Shown piece by piece: positions 8,178 to 16,852 of a stretch of 64,000 bases of DNA; position 1 is the first letter of the stretch, and every line of letters begins with the position of its first letter. The DNA lies in NCBI GenBank assembly GCA_964588325.1, contig CAZPOR010000012.1, positions 1 to 64,000 of the forward strand, given 5' to 3'. The DNA comes from Thiovibrio sp964588325 (GTDB lineage Bacteria; Desulfobacterota; Desulfobulbia; Desulfobulbales; Desulfurivibrionaceae). The notes under the pieces are model-generated. The model was not told the DNA's origin and searched no databases. It saw only the letters and a list, made by a program, of their open reading frames with translations. The position numbers were made by a program, and so were the translations under genes.

Positions 8178-10514
8178 TCAGAAGGGCCGCATTACCCAGA
8201 TGCCGCAGGGGCAGGTATCGCTGCAGAAGCCGCAGGCGATGCACTTGTCCGGATCCGAGACATAGCGGTAGTCTTTGCCCTCCAGCTTTTCCCGGGAGAT
8301 GGCCTGGGTGGGGCAGATGGTCTCGCAGAGGTGGCAGTCGCGGCAGGTGCCGCAGCTCATGCAGCGTTCCGCCTCAGCCGCCTCCGAAGAACCGGGGCAC
8401 GGCTCGGGGTTGTAATGGGCCGCTGTCAGGCTGGCGTGGGGGATGAGCTGCTGGCCGAAATCCTTCCACTCCTCGCCCTTGAAACCGGCCAGGATGGCTT
8501 CCGCGGTTTTCTTGCCCGCGCCCAGGGCGTTGGTGGCCAATCCCGGCCGCTCCACATCGCCAACAGCCGAGATCTTTGGATCGCTGGTAAGGCCTGCGGC
8601 GTTGCACTTGATCCAGCCCGCGCCGCCCACGGTGATGACCTCGACGGTGTCCGGCAGGAACTTCAAGGCCGGGACATCGCCGATGGAGATGATCACGGTC
8701 TGGGCCTCAATGAGCTGGCCTGCCGCGTCGATGAGCCCCTCGGCGGTGACTTCCTTGGTCTGCACCGGCCATTTGAAGGTGGCGCCAAGCGCCTCTGCCG
8801 CCGCCTTCTCCTTGCCGAAGGCCAGGGGCTTCTGGATATCCACCAGGGTAACTTCCTTGGCTCCCAGCCGGTACGCCTCGCAGGCCACATCGCAGCCCAC
8901 GTTGCCCGCGCCGATGATCACCACCTGCTTGCCGACCTTGGGCGGCTTGGCGCTTTTCGCGCTTTTCAGGAAGTCCAGGGCGGGGATGACCCGCTCATGG
9001 CCGGGGAAGGGAATGGTGCGCGGCTGATGGGTGCCCACGGCCACGATGACATGGTCGTATTTTTTCTTCAGCTCGGCGAATTTTTCCTTGGTCATGGATA
9101 CGCCGAAGGTGGCCTTGATATTGGGCATGGAGAGGAAGCGCTGGATCTCCGCATCCCAGATGGCCTTGGGCAGCCGTTCCCAGGGAATGACCTGGCCCAG
9201 CTTGCCGCCCAACTGCTGGTCGCGCTCGAAGATATGCGCCTCGACCCCTGCCTTGGCCAGTTGCCAGGCCGCGTTCATGCCGGCCGGGCCGCCGCCGATG
9301 ATGGCGACCTTCTTGCCCAGCGATTTGGCCGGTTTGGGAGCCTTGGCGTCGCGGGCCGCGCGGCCCAGCATCTGCACGTCGATTTTTTCGTCCACCAGTT
9401 GCCGGGAACAGTTCTGCATGCAGAGGTTCGGGCAGATATAGCCGCAGACCGAGGCCGGCAGCGGGGTGTAATCGAGCAGCATCTTGTAGGCCTCATCCCC
9501 CTTGCCTTCGCGGATCAGCCGCAACCGGTCGATGGTGGGGATGTGCACCGGACAGTAGTAAGCGCAGGGCGCTGCCTTGTCGCGGTTGGCCCAGAAGGGC
9601 TGCCGCCGCCTGAGATCCCCGGTTTCGATCATACCGATGGGGGAGCGGTCAAGGCCTGGGGCCAGATCGCGGATGGGGTCGCCGCCGCCAAAGCCCGGGT
9701 TCCAGATCTTCTGCTTGAACTCGGCCATGGGCATGGGGCCGGAGAACATCAAGGCCCGGTCCTGGGGCGGGATGGAAACCAGCATCATCCATTCCCTGCG
9801 GACGGAGAGCTTCTTGAGCAGCCGGGTGCGGCCGATTTTTTTGAGATAAACGGGCATCCGCTCCATGAGCCAGGCCCACTGCTCGTCGTTGGGCAGCACG
9901 GCCATGACGCTCTTCTTGTCATAGGAGCCGTCGTTTTTGCCCCGGTAGTAGATCCAGCCGCCGACCATGCCCACGCAGGGGCGGTAGCCCAGGACGTTCT
10001 TGGGATTCTTGGCTTCGATGCCGCAGATGATGCCGATGCCGCCGCAGTTGAACTCGGCGAAAGTGTCGCCCACCGAGCCCAGCACCCACAGCTCCGGGCG
10101 CTGGTGTTCGGGGTTCCATTTGGTCATGGTCAGGCCCCGGGCGCCAATGGAGCCGCCCACGTACACCTTGCCTTCGGCCATGGCATTGCAGACCCCGTTG
10201 GTGGCGTCGCCCTTGACGGTGATCTCCGCGCCGATATTGAGATAGCCCACGTCATCGGAGGCAGGCCCGTCGCAGACAATGGTGGTGCCGGGCATGCCCA
10301 TGCAGCCGAGGCGCTGACCGCAGGGGCCGCTGACCTCGATCTCCACCTTTTTGCCCGCGTTTTTCAAGCGGCCGCCCACGTTGTGCTGACCGTAGGTTTC
10401 CAGCTTCAGGCGGGTGGATTTGGCAAAGGCCTTCTGAGCCAGCTCTTCGTAATTCTTGGAGCTGATCCGCTGGCCATTGGCGTCAAGCCCTTTTACGACA
10501 ATTACTTTGCTCAC
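8178..10514 (-). CDS. glutamate synthase GXGXG + FAD/NAD(P)H oxidoreductase fusion
   Basis: A 778-residue fusion. Residues about 1-260 are the GXGXG beta-helix that forms the C-terminal part of classical GltB. The rest is a GltD-type oxidoreductase: a cysteine-rich Fe-S segment (CAYYCPVH, CGYICPNLCMQNC), an FAD Rossmann site (IGGGPAGMNAAWQL), an NAD(P)H site (IGAGNVGCDVA), and a C-terminal pair of ferredoxin clusters (CMSCGTCRDCHLC..CP and CIACGFCSDTCPC). It supplies electrons to the FMN subunit, which makes glutamate from 2-oxoglutarate and glutamine-derived ammonia. The gene is last in a three-gene operon, 14 bp after the FMN subunit. The C-terminal ferredoxin module could allow ferredoxin as donor, though this is inference. 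Confidence 0.88.
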   Translation of the reverse strand: MSKVIVVKGLDANGQRISSKNYEELAQKAFAKSTRLKLETYGQHNVGGRLKNAGKKVEIEVSGPCGQRLGCMGMPGTTIVCDGPASDDVGYLNIGAEITVKGDATNGVCNAMAEGKVYVGGSIGARGLTMTKWNPEHQRPELWVLGSVGDTFAEFNCGGIGIICGIEAKNPKNVLGYRPCVGMVGGWIYYRGKNDGSYDKKSVMAVLPNDEQWAWLMERMPVYLKKIGRTRLLKKLSVRREWMMLVSIPPQDRALMFSGPMPMAEFKQKIWNPGFGGGDPIRDLAPGLDRSPIGMIETGDLRRRQPFWANRDKAAPCAYYCPVHIPTIDRLRLIREGKGDEAYKMLLDYTPLPASVCGYICPNLCMQNCSRQLVDEKIDVQMLGRAARDAKAPKPAKSLGKKVAIIGGGPAGMNAAWQLAKAGVEAHIFERDQQLGGKLGQVIPWERLPKAIWDAEIQRFLSMPNIKATFGVSMTKEKFAELKKKYDHVIVAVGTHQPRTIPFPGHERVIPALDFLKSAKSAKPPKVGKQVVIIGAGNVGCDVACEAYRLGAKEVTLVDIQKPLAFGKEKAAAEALGATFKWPVQTKEVTAEGLIDAAGQLIEAQTVIISIGDVPALKFLPDTVEVITVGGAGWIKCNAAGLTSDPKISAVGDVERPGLATNALGAGKKTAEAILAGFKGEEWKDFGQQLIPHASLTAAHYNPEPCPGSSEAAEAERCMSCGTCRDCHLCETICPTQAISREKLEGKDYRYVSDPDKCIACGFCSDTCPCGIWVMRPF

Positions 10515-10528
10515 AGCGTGCTCCTTCC

Positions 10529-12169
10529 TTAACAGACGTATCTGATATTTAAACGTTCGGCCACATCCTTGTCATCGATGCCCAGGGCGTCGGACATGCC
10601 GATGGGCAGGCTCTGAGAGCGGCCCAGGGGCGCCATGACCTTCTTGATCTCGGTGCGGATGGACATGAAGGTCTCCACCACGCGCTGGGCGACCTGATCC
10701 GGGTCGAGACGGCGGTAGAGCTTGGGATTCTGGCTGGTGATGCCCTTGGGGCACAACCCGATGTTGCAGACGTTGCAGCGATTGGTCTCGGTGCCGAGAC
10801 AGCCGGCCGCCGATTGCATGATGAACTTGCCCATGTGAACGCCGGAGGCGCCCAGCATGATCAGGGCCATGCCGTTCTGGGTGACGTTGCCGTTCTTGCC
10901 CACGCCGCCCGCGGCGAAGATGGGGATTTCGTTCTGCTTGCCCTGGGCGCAGAGGTCGAGGTAGCACTCGCGGACATTTGCGGCGATGGGGTGGCCGGTG
11001 GCGTCCATGCTGATGTTGTAGGCCGCGCCGGTGCCGCCGTCGATGCCGTCGATCATCAGCGCCCCGGCATAGGGGTTGCGCACCAGGTTGTTCAAAACCG
11101 ACTTGGCCGAGGTGGAACCGGAGATCTTCGGATACACCGGGACCCGGAAGTTCCAGGCCATGGACATGGTCTGGATCATCTTCATCACCGACTCCTCAAT
11201 GGAGTAGAGGGTCTGGTGCACGGGCGGGCTTGGCAGGTCCACGCCCTCGGGCACGCCGCGCAGGCGGGCGATGATCTTCGATACCTTGAACCACATCAGG
11301 AGGCCGCCGTCACCGGGCTTGGCGCCCTGGCCGTACTTGATCTCGATGGCCGCCGGATCGCACTGCATCTCGGGGATGGCCCGGATGATCTCGTCCCAGC
11401 CGAAATAGCCGGACGCGATCTGGAGGATGATGTATTTGAGAAAGGGGCTGCGCAGAACCCAGGGCGGGCAGCCGCCCTCGCCGGTGGCCATGACCACGGG
11501 GATGCCGAGAACCTCGTTGCAATAGGCCACGCCCTGCAGCAAGCCCAGCCACATATTGGGCGAGAGCGCGCCAAAGGACATGGAGCCGATGACAAAGGGG
11601 AAGATCTCCCGCACCGGCGGAATCCACTCGCCAGCCAGCTTGCGGCGGACGTATTCTTCCGGCGGTAAGACCCGGCCGAGCAGGGTGTTGCAGGAAAATT
11701 CGTGACGGCCCGCATCCAGAGCCGGATCGGTGAGCATGGAGATCCGGTCGAAGATGATGCGGTCAAGCAAGCTCGCACCCGGCTCGTTGCGGCGGCCGCC
11801 GCGCTTGGCCGGTTCGCCCTGCTGGTTGTTGACGAAACGGAAGCGGTCGCGGGAAGGGTTTTGCACCGGATGGATGGCCTCGTTGGGGCAGACCATGGCG
11901 CAGGAACCGCAGCCGATGCAACGCTTGCTCACCTCGGTGGACTGGCGGATGCCGACAAAGGTCTTGTACGAGCTGCCCCGTTCCGTGGCGGCAAGCACCA
12001 GATGGGGCATGCGCTTGCGCATGTAGGCCAGCTTCAGGGTGTTTACCGGGCATACCGCAGCGCACTTGCCGCACAGGGTGCAGCGGTCTTCGCGGTGCTC
12101 GATGATCCAAGGCAGATCGTTGGGGGTCAGGCTGCTTGGTGTATTGGCAAGTGATCGAACTGAGACCAT
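10529..12169 (-). CDS. glutamate synthase FMN subunit with N-terminal ferredoxin domain
   Basis: A 546-residue archaeal-type GltB core. Two 4Fe-4S motifs open the protein (CTLCGKCAAVCP and CIGCGSCAMVCP). The FMN barrel follows (KPGDGGLL, GIDGGTGAAY, AAGGVGKNG), then the cluster motif CNVCNIGLCPKGI typical of glutamate synthase. It catalyses the synthase half-reaction. The start at 12169 has AGGAG about nine bases upstream and overlaps the amidotransferase gene by 43 bp, so the two are translationally coupled. Splitting amidotransferase, FMN and GXGXG/FAD parts over three genes is known in archaea and many anaerobic bacteria. Confidence 0.9.
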   Translation of the reverse strand: MVSVRSLANTPSSLTPNDLPWIIEHREDRCTLCGKCAAVCPVNTLKLAYMRKRMPHLVLAATERGSSYKTFVGIRQSTEVSKRCIGCGSCAMVCPNEAIHPVQNPSRDRFRFVNNQQGEPAKRGGRRNEPGASLLDRIIFDRISMLTDPALDAGRHEFSCNTLLGRVLPPEEYVRRKLAGEWIPPVREIFPFVIGSMSFGALSPNMWLGLLQGVAYCNEVLGIPVVMATGEGGCPPWVLRSPFLKYIILQIASGYFGWDEIIRAIPEMQCDPAAIEIKYGQGAKPGDGGLLMWFKVSKIIARLRGVPEGVDLPSPPVHQTLYSIEESVMKMIQTMSMAWNFRVPVYPKISGSTSAKSVLNNLVRNPYAGALMIDGIDGGTGAAYNISMDATGHPIAANVRECYLDLCAQGKQNEIPIFAAGGVGKNGNVTQNGMALIMLGASGVHMGKFIMQSAAGCLGTETNRCNVCNIGLCPKGITSQNPKLYRRLDPDQVAQRVVETFMSIRTEIKKVMAPLGRSQSLPIGMSDALGIDDKDVAERLNIRYVC

Positions 12170-13269
12170 ATCTGCAACTCCTGTCTGTCTGGAGGAATAA
12201 TAACGGTGTGTTCCCGCATGGGCTGAAAATCCTTAGAGCGATCCCGGTCGGGGATCATGGCGTCAACGCCGCACATCTCCGAGGCAATGGCCCACTCGCC
12301 GGGTTTGCCGCCCACGGTGGCGGGGCGCATCTTCTTGGCATCCATGACCAGCATGGAGGTTTCGTCGGGCAGGGTGCCGATCACCGCGTTGGGGCCGTCG
12401 ATGATAAGCCTCCGGCAGGAATCGCGCAGACCCCGGAGAAAATCGCCCTGGGGATGCTTGGCCAGCTCTTCGTTCTTGAGCGGGGTGATCACATGCTTGT
12501 AGGTTTCCAAGGGCAGCTTGAGCTGCTTGGTCACATAGTGGAGGATGTGGGCGAAGACCTCGGAATCGGACTGGTAGCCGATGTAGCCTGGAAACCCGCG
12601 GCCGGAGAGCCAATCCTTGATGGGGATGAAGGCGGTGTTCTCGCCGTTGGTCATGGTGGCCACGCCCTGGATGAAGAAGGGGTGGCAGGCATAGAGGTTG
12701 ATGCCGTAGTTGGTGTTCTGACGGCCCTGGGCCATGCAGATCCGGCTGGTGATCCGGCCGGAGTCCAGGCCCAGCGCTTGGCCAACCCCGAGCGGCCAGC
12801 CCACTTCCTTGATCATGGCTACATCGGGCCAGAGAGAGAAGACGGTGAGATCCTGGCCGTGGGCCTCGCCGTCCTTGCGCAGGGCAAGACGGGTGAGCAT
12901 CAGCCGGTTTTCCACTTCTTCAGCGGACAGGCTGGCCCAGGTCGCCGATTGTTTGTAGACGCGAAGGATGTACTTAAAGCGGTCCTTGGCTTCGATCATC
13001 TGCCGTTTCACGTCAAATTCGTGATCGTACTTCAGCTCGAAGCCCGCTTCGATCATGATTTTGTTCAGCCTGGCAAGGGCGGCCTCGGAGTGGGCGATCC
13101 CGGAAAGGATTGGATCTTTGGCATTGTATTTGTACTCCGCAAATTCAAGCCCCCGCAAGAGCAAGCCGAGGCCGCTGCCGTCATACCCTTCCTGCATGGC
13201 CTCCATGGCTTCCAGCACCGAAAAGGGGGAGAAAGGCTTGCTTGCGGTTTTCATGGCTAACCGACACAT
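12127..13269 (-). CDS. glutamate synthase glutaminase subunit (class II GATase)
   Basis: A 380-residue Ntn-type glutamine amidotransferase. The start is fixed by chemistry: class II enzymes need cysteine right after the initiator, and the ATG at 13269 reads MCRLAM with AAAGGA upstream. An in-frame extension of 63 residues would bury Cys2 and was rejected. It hydrolyses glutamine and passes ammonia to the FMN subunit, whose gene overlaps its 3' end. First gene of the operon; a degenerate copy of the candidate NrpR operator lies about 115 bp upstream, between it and nrpR. Confidence 0.9.
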   Translation of the reverse strand: MCRLAMKTASKPFSPFSVLEAMEAMQEGYDGSGLGLLLRGLEFAEYKYNAKDPILSGIAHSEAALARLNKIMIEAGFELKYDHEFDVKRQMIEAKDRFKYILRVYKQSATWASLSAEEVENRLMLTRLALRKDGEAHGQDLTVFSLWPDVAMIKEVGWPLGVGQALGLDSGRITSRICMAQGRQNTNYGINLYACHPFFIQGVATMTNGENTAFIPIKDWLSGRGFPGYIGYQSDSEVFAHILHYVTKQLKLPLETYKHVITPLKNEELAKHPQGDFLRGLRDSCRRLIIDGPNAVIGTLPDETSMLVMDAKKMRPATVGGKPGEWAIASEMCGVDAMIPDRDRSKDFQPMREHTVIIPPDRQELQIWSQFDHLPIHQAA

Positions 13270-13383
13270 GTGTTGTCCTTTTTGGAGAGAGTTGTTTTCA
13301 TAACCGTCCCGTGACGGTCTTTGTGTTATTTCTTTGGCCGACCCGCAAAAGTATTTTAGGTCGTTGTTAAATACCGAAAAGTT

Positions 13384-13395
13384 CGCAATTTTACC
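13384..13395. promoter_or_regulatory. candidate NrpR-type operator, degenerate copy
   Basis: CGCAATTTTACC matches 10 of 12 bases of the GGCAATTTTGCC motif found twice upstream of nrpR. It lies in the 190-bp gap before the glutaminase gene, next to a separate hairpin ACCGTC/GACGGT (13303-13318). Confidence 0.4.
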
Positions 13396-13460
13396 AGGAT
13401 TTTTTGCCTTACAACAGTGAATTCCGCAGCGGTCGAGATGGAAACGCTTTCCGGTCATTT

Positions 13461-14471
13461 TTAGCGAGTCAAGGCCTGGGCGCGCGTTTCCAATTCCCGA
13501 TAATGAAATAAGCGTTCGTATTCCACCAGGCCGGACATGGCCTGCGACTGGATACGGATGCCGGTCTCCTCAAGCACCGCGACCGGATTGAGGCCACCGA
13601 TGACCACAGCCCCAATCTGGCCTTCAAGCACGGGAATTTCCAGTAATGGCTGTCCCGGCCAGCCCACCATCAAAAACGCACCCAGCCCGACTTTTTCCAG
13701 TTCTTGAATAAGGGAGAGCACCCCGTCGCGGCTGTCCGCCGGCATCTCCCTGAATCCCACCCCGATTCTGCCGTCGCCGGTTTTAATGGCTCCCAGGTAG
13801 TCTGTCATCCCGCTGCGGATGAAAATTTCCAAGGGGACAAGGCTGCTGCCATCATATTTGATGATTTCCACAAAGCGTACGGGCTTGCGATCCCGGAGTT
13901 CCAGGAGGCCGCCGAAACTGGCGTGGGTGGGGATGCCGTGGGCCAGGAGTACTCCGTTCAGGGTTATCGAGCAGACTGTCCCCAGCCCAGCCATGTTCTC
14001 CGGGATAATCATCTCTCCCAGTTGTTCGCCTGGAGCGAACAGGGCCATCATGCAGCCCATGGAATAACCTGCGGCGTAAACCTTGCAGACCATCGGCACC
14101 GCCCGGGACAGCAACGACAGGGGGATGAGGCTTATGTTGCTGATGACAGTGCCGCTTCGCCGATGCAAGTCAAAGCTCATCCGGTATGTCAACTGATCGA
14201 TTTTTGCGGTGAGAAACCCGACTTTGTCAAAAATTCTGGCGTTGTCCAGCTCCATTTGGCCGGCGACGGTGATGCTTCGTCCTTTTTTGCCTAGATTGCT
14301 GGTTAACCCTCTGCGATCCAGCTCCAAAAGATAATGGCGCACGGTCCGCTCGCTAACCTCATGCCCCATGGCCTGAAGATTTTCCGTCAGCCGGGAGCTG
14401 GCAAGGGGGGCGTTCGCCTTTTGCAATAGCCGCAAGATCGCCAATTCTTTTTTTTCTGTTTTTTCAGCCAC
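13461..14471 (-). CDS. nrpR: NrpR-type nitrogen regulator
   Basis: A 336-residue repressor-like protein. The first ~65 residues are a winged helix-turn-helix (ILRLLQKANAPLASSRLTENL, then SERTVRHYLLELDRRGL). The remainder is one NrpR effector domain (DUF128), with typical segments such as GTVCSITLNGVLLAHGIPTHASFGG and YDGSSLVPLEIFI. In methanogens NrpR represses nitrogen genes and releases DNA on binding 2-oxoglutarate. The gene starts with GTG (no better start seen), is upstream of and co-oriented with glutamate synthase, and is divergent from an FMN glutamate-synthase-like gene. Promoter motifs suggest autoregulation. Archaeal NrpR often has two effector domains; this one has a single copy. 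Confidence 0.82.
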   Translation of the reverse strand: MAEKTEKKELAILRLLQKANAPLASSRLTENLQAMGHEVSERTVRHYLLELDRRGLTSNLGKKGRSITVAGQMELDNARIFDKVGFLTAKIDQLTYRMSFDLHRRSGTVISNISLIPLSLLSRAVPMVCKVYAAGYSMGCMMALFAPGEQLGEMIIPENMAGLGTVCSITLNGVLLAHGIPTHASFGGLLELRDRKPVRFVEIIKYDGSSLVPLEIFIRSGMTDYLGAIKTGDGRIGVGFREMPADSRDGVLSLIQELEKVGLGAFLMVGWPGQPLLEIPVLEGQIGAVVIGGLNPVAVLEETGIRIQSQAMSGLVEYERLFHYRELETRAQALTR

Positions 14472-14514
14472 GCGGGAAAATACCCCTTTTGTTACTATTT
14501 TTCAAACGAAAAAA

Positions 14515-14528
14515 CGGCAATTTTGCCG
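14515..14528. promoter_or_regulatory. candidate NrpR operator 1
   Basis: CGGCAA-TT-TTGCCG, a perfect 6-bp inverted repeat, 44 bp upstream of the nrpR GTG start. The inner 12 bases are identical to the site at 14648. Confidence 0.55.
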
Positions 14529-14647
14529 AATATCGGTTGTTTGGTTGTGTGCCGGTTGGTCGCATTTTTGCTGGAGTTTTGGGGGCGAGAGTACAGTTTT
14601 ACGGCCTTTTTGCAAGAGTTTTTTTGGGGGATTGGATGTGGGGTATA

Positions 14648-14661
14648 TGGCAATTTTGCCA
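14648..14661. promoter_or_regulatory. candidate NrpR operator 2
   Basis: TGGCAA-TT-TTGCCA, a perfect 6-bp inverted repeat sharing GGCAATTTTGCC with the site at 14515. The two are 133 bp apart (centre to centre) in the 506-bp divergent region, which holds no credible gene. Confidence 0.55.
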
Positions 14662-14768
14662 AAAAAAGTAGACGGATTGCTGGTCTGCTGGTTATGGTTT
14701 TTATTGGTTTTATGCTTTTATAATGATGGGTTGATTTATATTGAAAAAAAAAAATCTGGTGTTACCAT

Positions 14769-14784
14769 CGGCAAACCATTGCCG
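14769..14784. promoter_or_regulatory. CGGCAA-N4-TTGCCG repeat with T-run
   Basis: The same arms as the two candidate operators but with a 4-base spacer (ACCA), followed by TATTTTTTT. It could be a third operator, or a short terminator/attenuator in the leader of the gene at 14978. Confidence 0.4.
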
Positions 14785-14977
14785 TATTTTTTTGCGCGTT
14801 ACAGTGTCGGCATGCAATGAGCACTGGTCCGTAACCAGGGGAAATCGCTTGGTTGCGCGGTGCAAGGAAGACGAACAAGCGGAGCGGGCAGCCTCGGAAT
14901 TGCATGGTGTTTGGCATTGTTGCCGGCTGCTTGTCGCCGAAAAATACACTATCAAAATAATGAAGAGAGGAACGATC

Positions 14978-16543
14978 ATGACATTCAGCAAGCCAAACCG
15001 TAGCCCCGCCACCCTGACCAGCACCCGCGTGAACCCGGCCCCGGGTTCCGGCATCTGCGTGACCTGTCTTGACGGCTGCCGGGGTCCTTGTGAGATCGGT
15101 AAATCAGCCATCAAGGGACGGGAGATGCTCTATCCCGCGCCCTTCGGTAAAACAACCTCGGGATCGGAGAAGGATTACCCTGTTGATTTTTCCCACTTCA
15201 ATATCCAGGGGACTGCGGTCGGCGCGGTGGGCGTGGCTGCCGACCCGGACTTTGCCACCTTTCCCGCCGTGGACACCACTACCAATTTGGGCGCCGATGG
15301 CAGCATTACATTGAAATTTCCGGTATTCACCGGCGCTGTCGGCTCAACGGAGATAGCGCGGGTCAACTGGGATGAGATCGCCGTGGGCGCCGCCATCTCC
15401 GGCGTCATTGTCGTGGCCGGAGAAAATATCTGCGGCATGGACCCCCAGGCGGAATTTTCCAAGGGTTGCATAGTCAGGTCTCCGGAGATGGAGCGCCGGA
15501 TTGCCGCTTTTAAACAATGGTACGACGGCACCGGCGGCATCATCATTCAAGCCAACGTGGAAGATACCAAGCTACGGGTGCCGGAGTATGTCATTGAAAA
15601 GCTGGGCATTGAGATTTTCGAGTTAAAATGGGGGCAGGGCGCCAAGGACATCGGCGGCGAGGTCAAGCTGCATTCCATTGAGCGGGCCCTGCAGCTCAAG
15701 GAACGCGGCTATATCGTCCTGCCAGACCCAACCAACCCTGCGGTGGTAAGGGCGTTCAACGCCGGCGCCATCACCGAGTTCGAGCGTCATTCCCGTCTGG
15801 GTATGGTCACGGAGGAGTCCTTCCACGCCTCGGTCACGCATCTCCGCTCCGTGGGAGCCAGATACGTGACACTGAAAACCGGTGCCTATCGTCCTGCTGA
15901 TCTGGCCCGGGCCATCAAATACGCCTCCGATGCCAAAATCGACCTGCTCACCATCGACGGCGCCGGCGGCGGCACCGGCATGAGCCCCTGGCGGATGATG
16001 AACGAGTGGGGCATTCCCACCGTGCAATTGGAGTGTCTGGCTCATCAGATGTGTGAGCGTCTGGCTGCCCGGGGCGCCTATATCCCCCCCATCGCCATTG
16101 CCGGCGGCCTCTCTTTGGAAGACCATGTCCACAAGGCTCTGGCCTTGGGCGCACCGTATGTGAAGGCTGTCTGTCTCGGGCGGGCCATGCTCACCGCAGC
16201 CATGGTCGGAAAAACCCATGGCCGGCTTATGCGGGAAAAGATGGAAACCGAGGAAGAAAGCGTTACCGATGGTTATCTGAAGCTCTTTGCCGTTGCTGCG
16301 GACCTGCGGGAGAAGTATGGCAAAGATTTCGACAAGTTGCCTGCCGGCGCCATTGGCATGTACTCGTACATTGATCGGATGAAGCAGGGCTTGCAGCAGT
16401 TCATGGCCGGTTCCCGGAAGTTCGCGCTCAAGTACATCGAGCGCAACGACTTGGTGGCCCTGACTCGGGACGCTGCGGATGTTTCCGGCATTCCCTATGT
16501 TATGGATTCTGACCGGGAAGAGGTGGATCGGATATTGGGATAA
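14978..16543 (+). CDS. FMN-binding glutamate synthase-like protein
   Basis: A 521-residue protein of the glutamate synthase FMN-domain family (TIM barrel: FELKWGQGAKDIGG, LLTIDGAGGGTGMSP, AIAGGLSLEDH). It lacks an amidotransferase, GXGXG domain and the usual C-terminal 3Fe-4S motif. It instead has an N-terminal cysteine cluster, CVTCLDGCRGPC (spacing C-x2-C-x3-C-x3-C), that could bind Fe-S. The start at 14978 follows AGAGGAACGATC; an upstream extension of 79 residues has no family likeness. It is divergent from nrpR with shared candidate operators, so nitrogen regulation is likely, but the reaction is unknown. A terminator follows. Confidence 0.72.
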   Translation: MTFSKPNRSPATLTSTRVNPAPGSGICVTCLDGCRGPCEIGKSAIKGREMLYPAPFGKTTSGSEKDYPVDFSHFNIQGTAVGAVGVAADPDFATFPAVDTTTNLGADGSITLKFPVFTGAVGSTEIARVNWDEIAVGAAISGVIVVAGENICGMDPQAEFSKGCIVRSPEMERRIAAFKQWYDGTGGIIIQANVEDTKLRVPEYVIEKLGIEIFELKWGQGAKDIGGEVKLHSIERALQLKERGYIVLPDPTNPAVVRAFNAGAITEFERHSRLGMVTEESFHASVTHLRSVGARYVTLKTGAYRPADLARAIKYASDAKIDLLTIDGAGGGTGMSPWRMMNEWGIPTVQLECLAHQMCERLAARGAYIPPIAIAGGLSLEDHVHKALALGAPYVKAVCLGRAMLTAAMVGKTHGRLMREKMETEEESVTDGYLKLFAVAADLREKYGKDFDKLPAGAIGMYSYIDRMKQGLQQFMAGSRKFALKYIERNDLVALTRDAADVSGIPYVMDSDREEVDRILG

Positions 16544-16659
16544 ATTCGGTTAAGCCCATCAACGGGGCGTAACGCATCGTGTCGAGGATCATGGAACCAG
16601 TTCATCTGTAGTTTTTTGTCCTGGTCCGGACGGCATTAAAAGTTGTTTTTTTATGGTTC

Positions 16660-16703
16660 AGCACCACTCTGTGCAGGCGAGCAGAGTGGTGCTTTTTTAT
16701 TTT
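16660..16703 (+). terminator. intrinsic terminator before rnfC
   Basis: An 11-bp stem GCACCACTCTG/CAGAGTGGTGC with a T-rich tail. It separates the FMN protein gene from the rnf operon. The rest of 16544-16852 holds nothing else recognisable. Confidence 0.88.
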
Positions 16704-16852
16704 GACTTGACATGAAGAACAATTCTGCATTAAGGAGAAACTCCTCTGATTGATAGCGAGTAGCAAAAAAACGGGTGCTATTTTGATTCAGATCTCCCGT
16801 GGAGCTTCGTCCTCCCAATAATTTTTCTTTCTCAATTTTTAGGGAAGGTGGC

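Noticed and set aside
8331..10532. A 733-codon open frame antisense to the glutamate synthase FAD subunit
   Set aside because: Shadow of a gene with clear Fe-S, FAD and NAD(P)H motifs; the antisense product is low-complexity Gly/Ala/His/Asp-rich.
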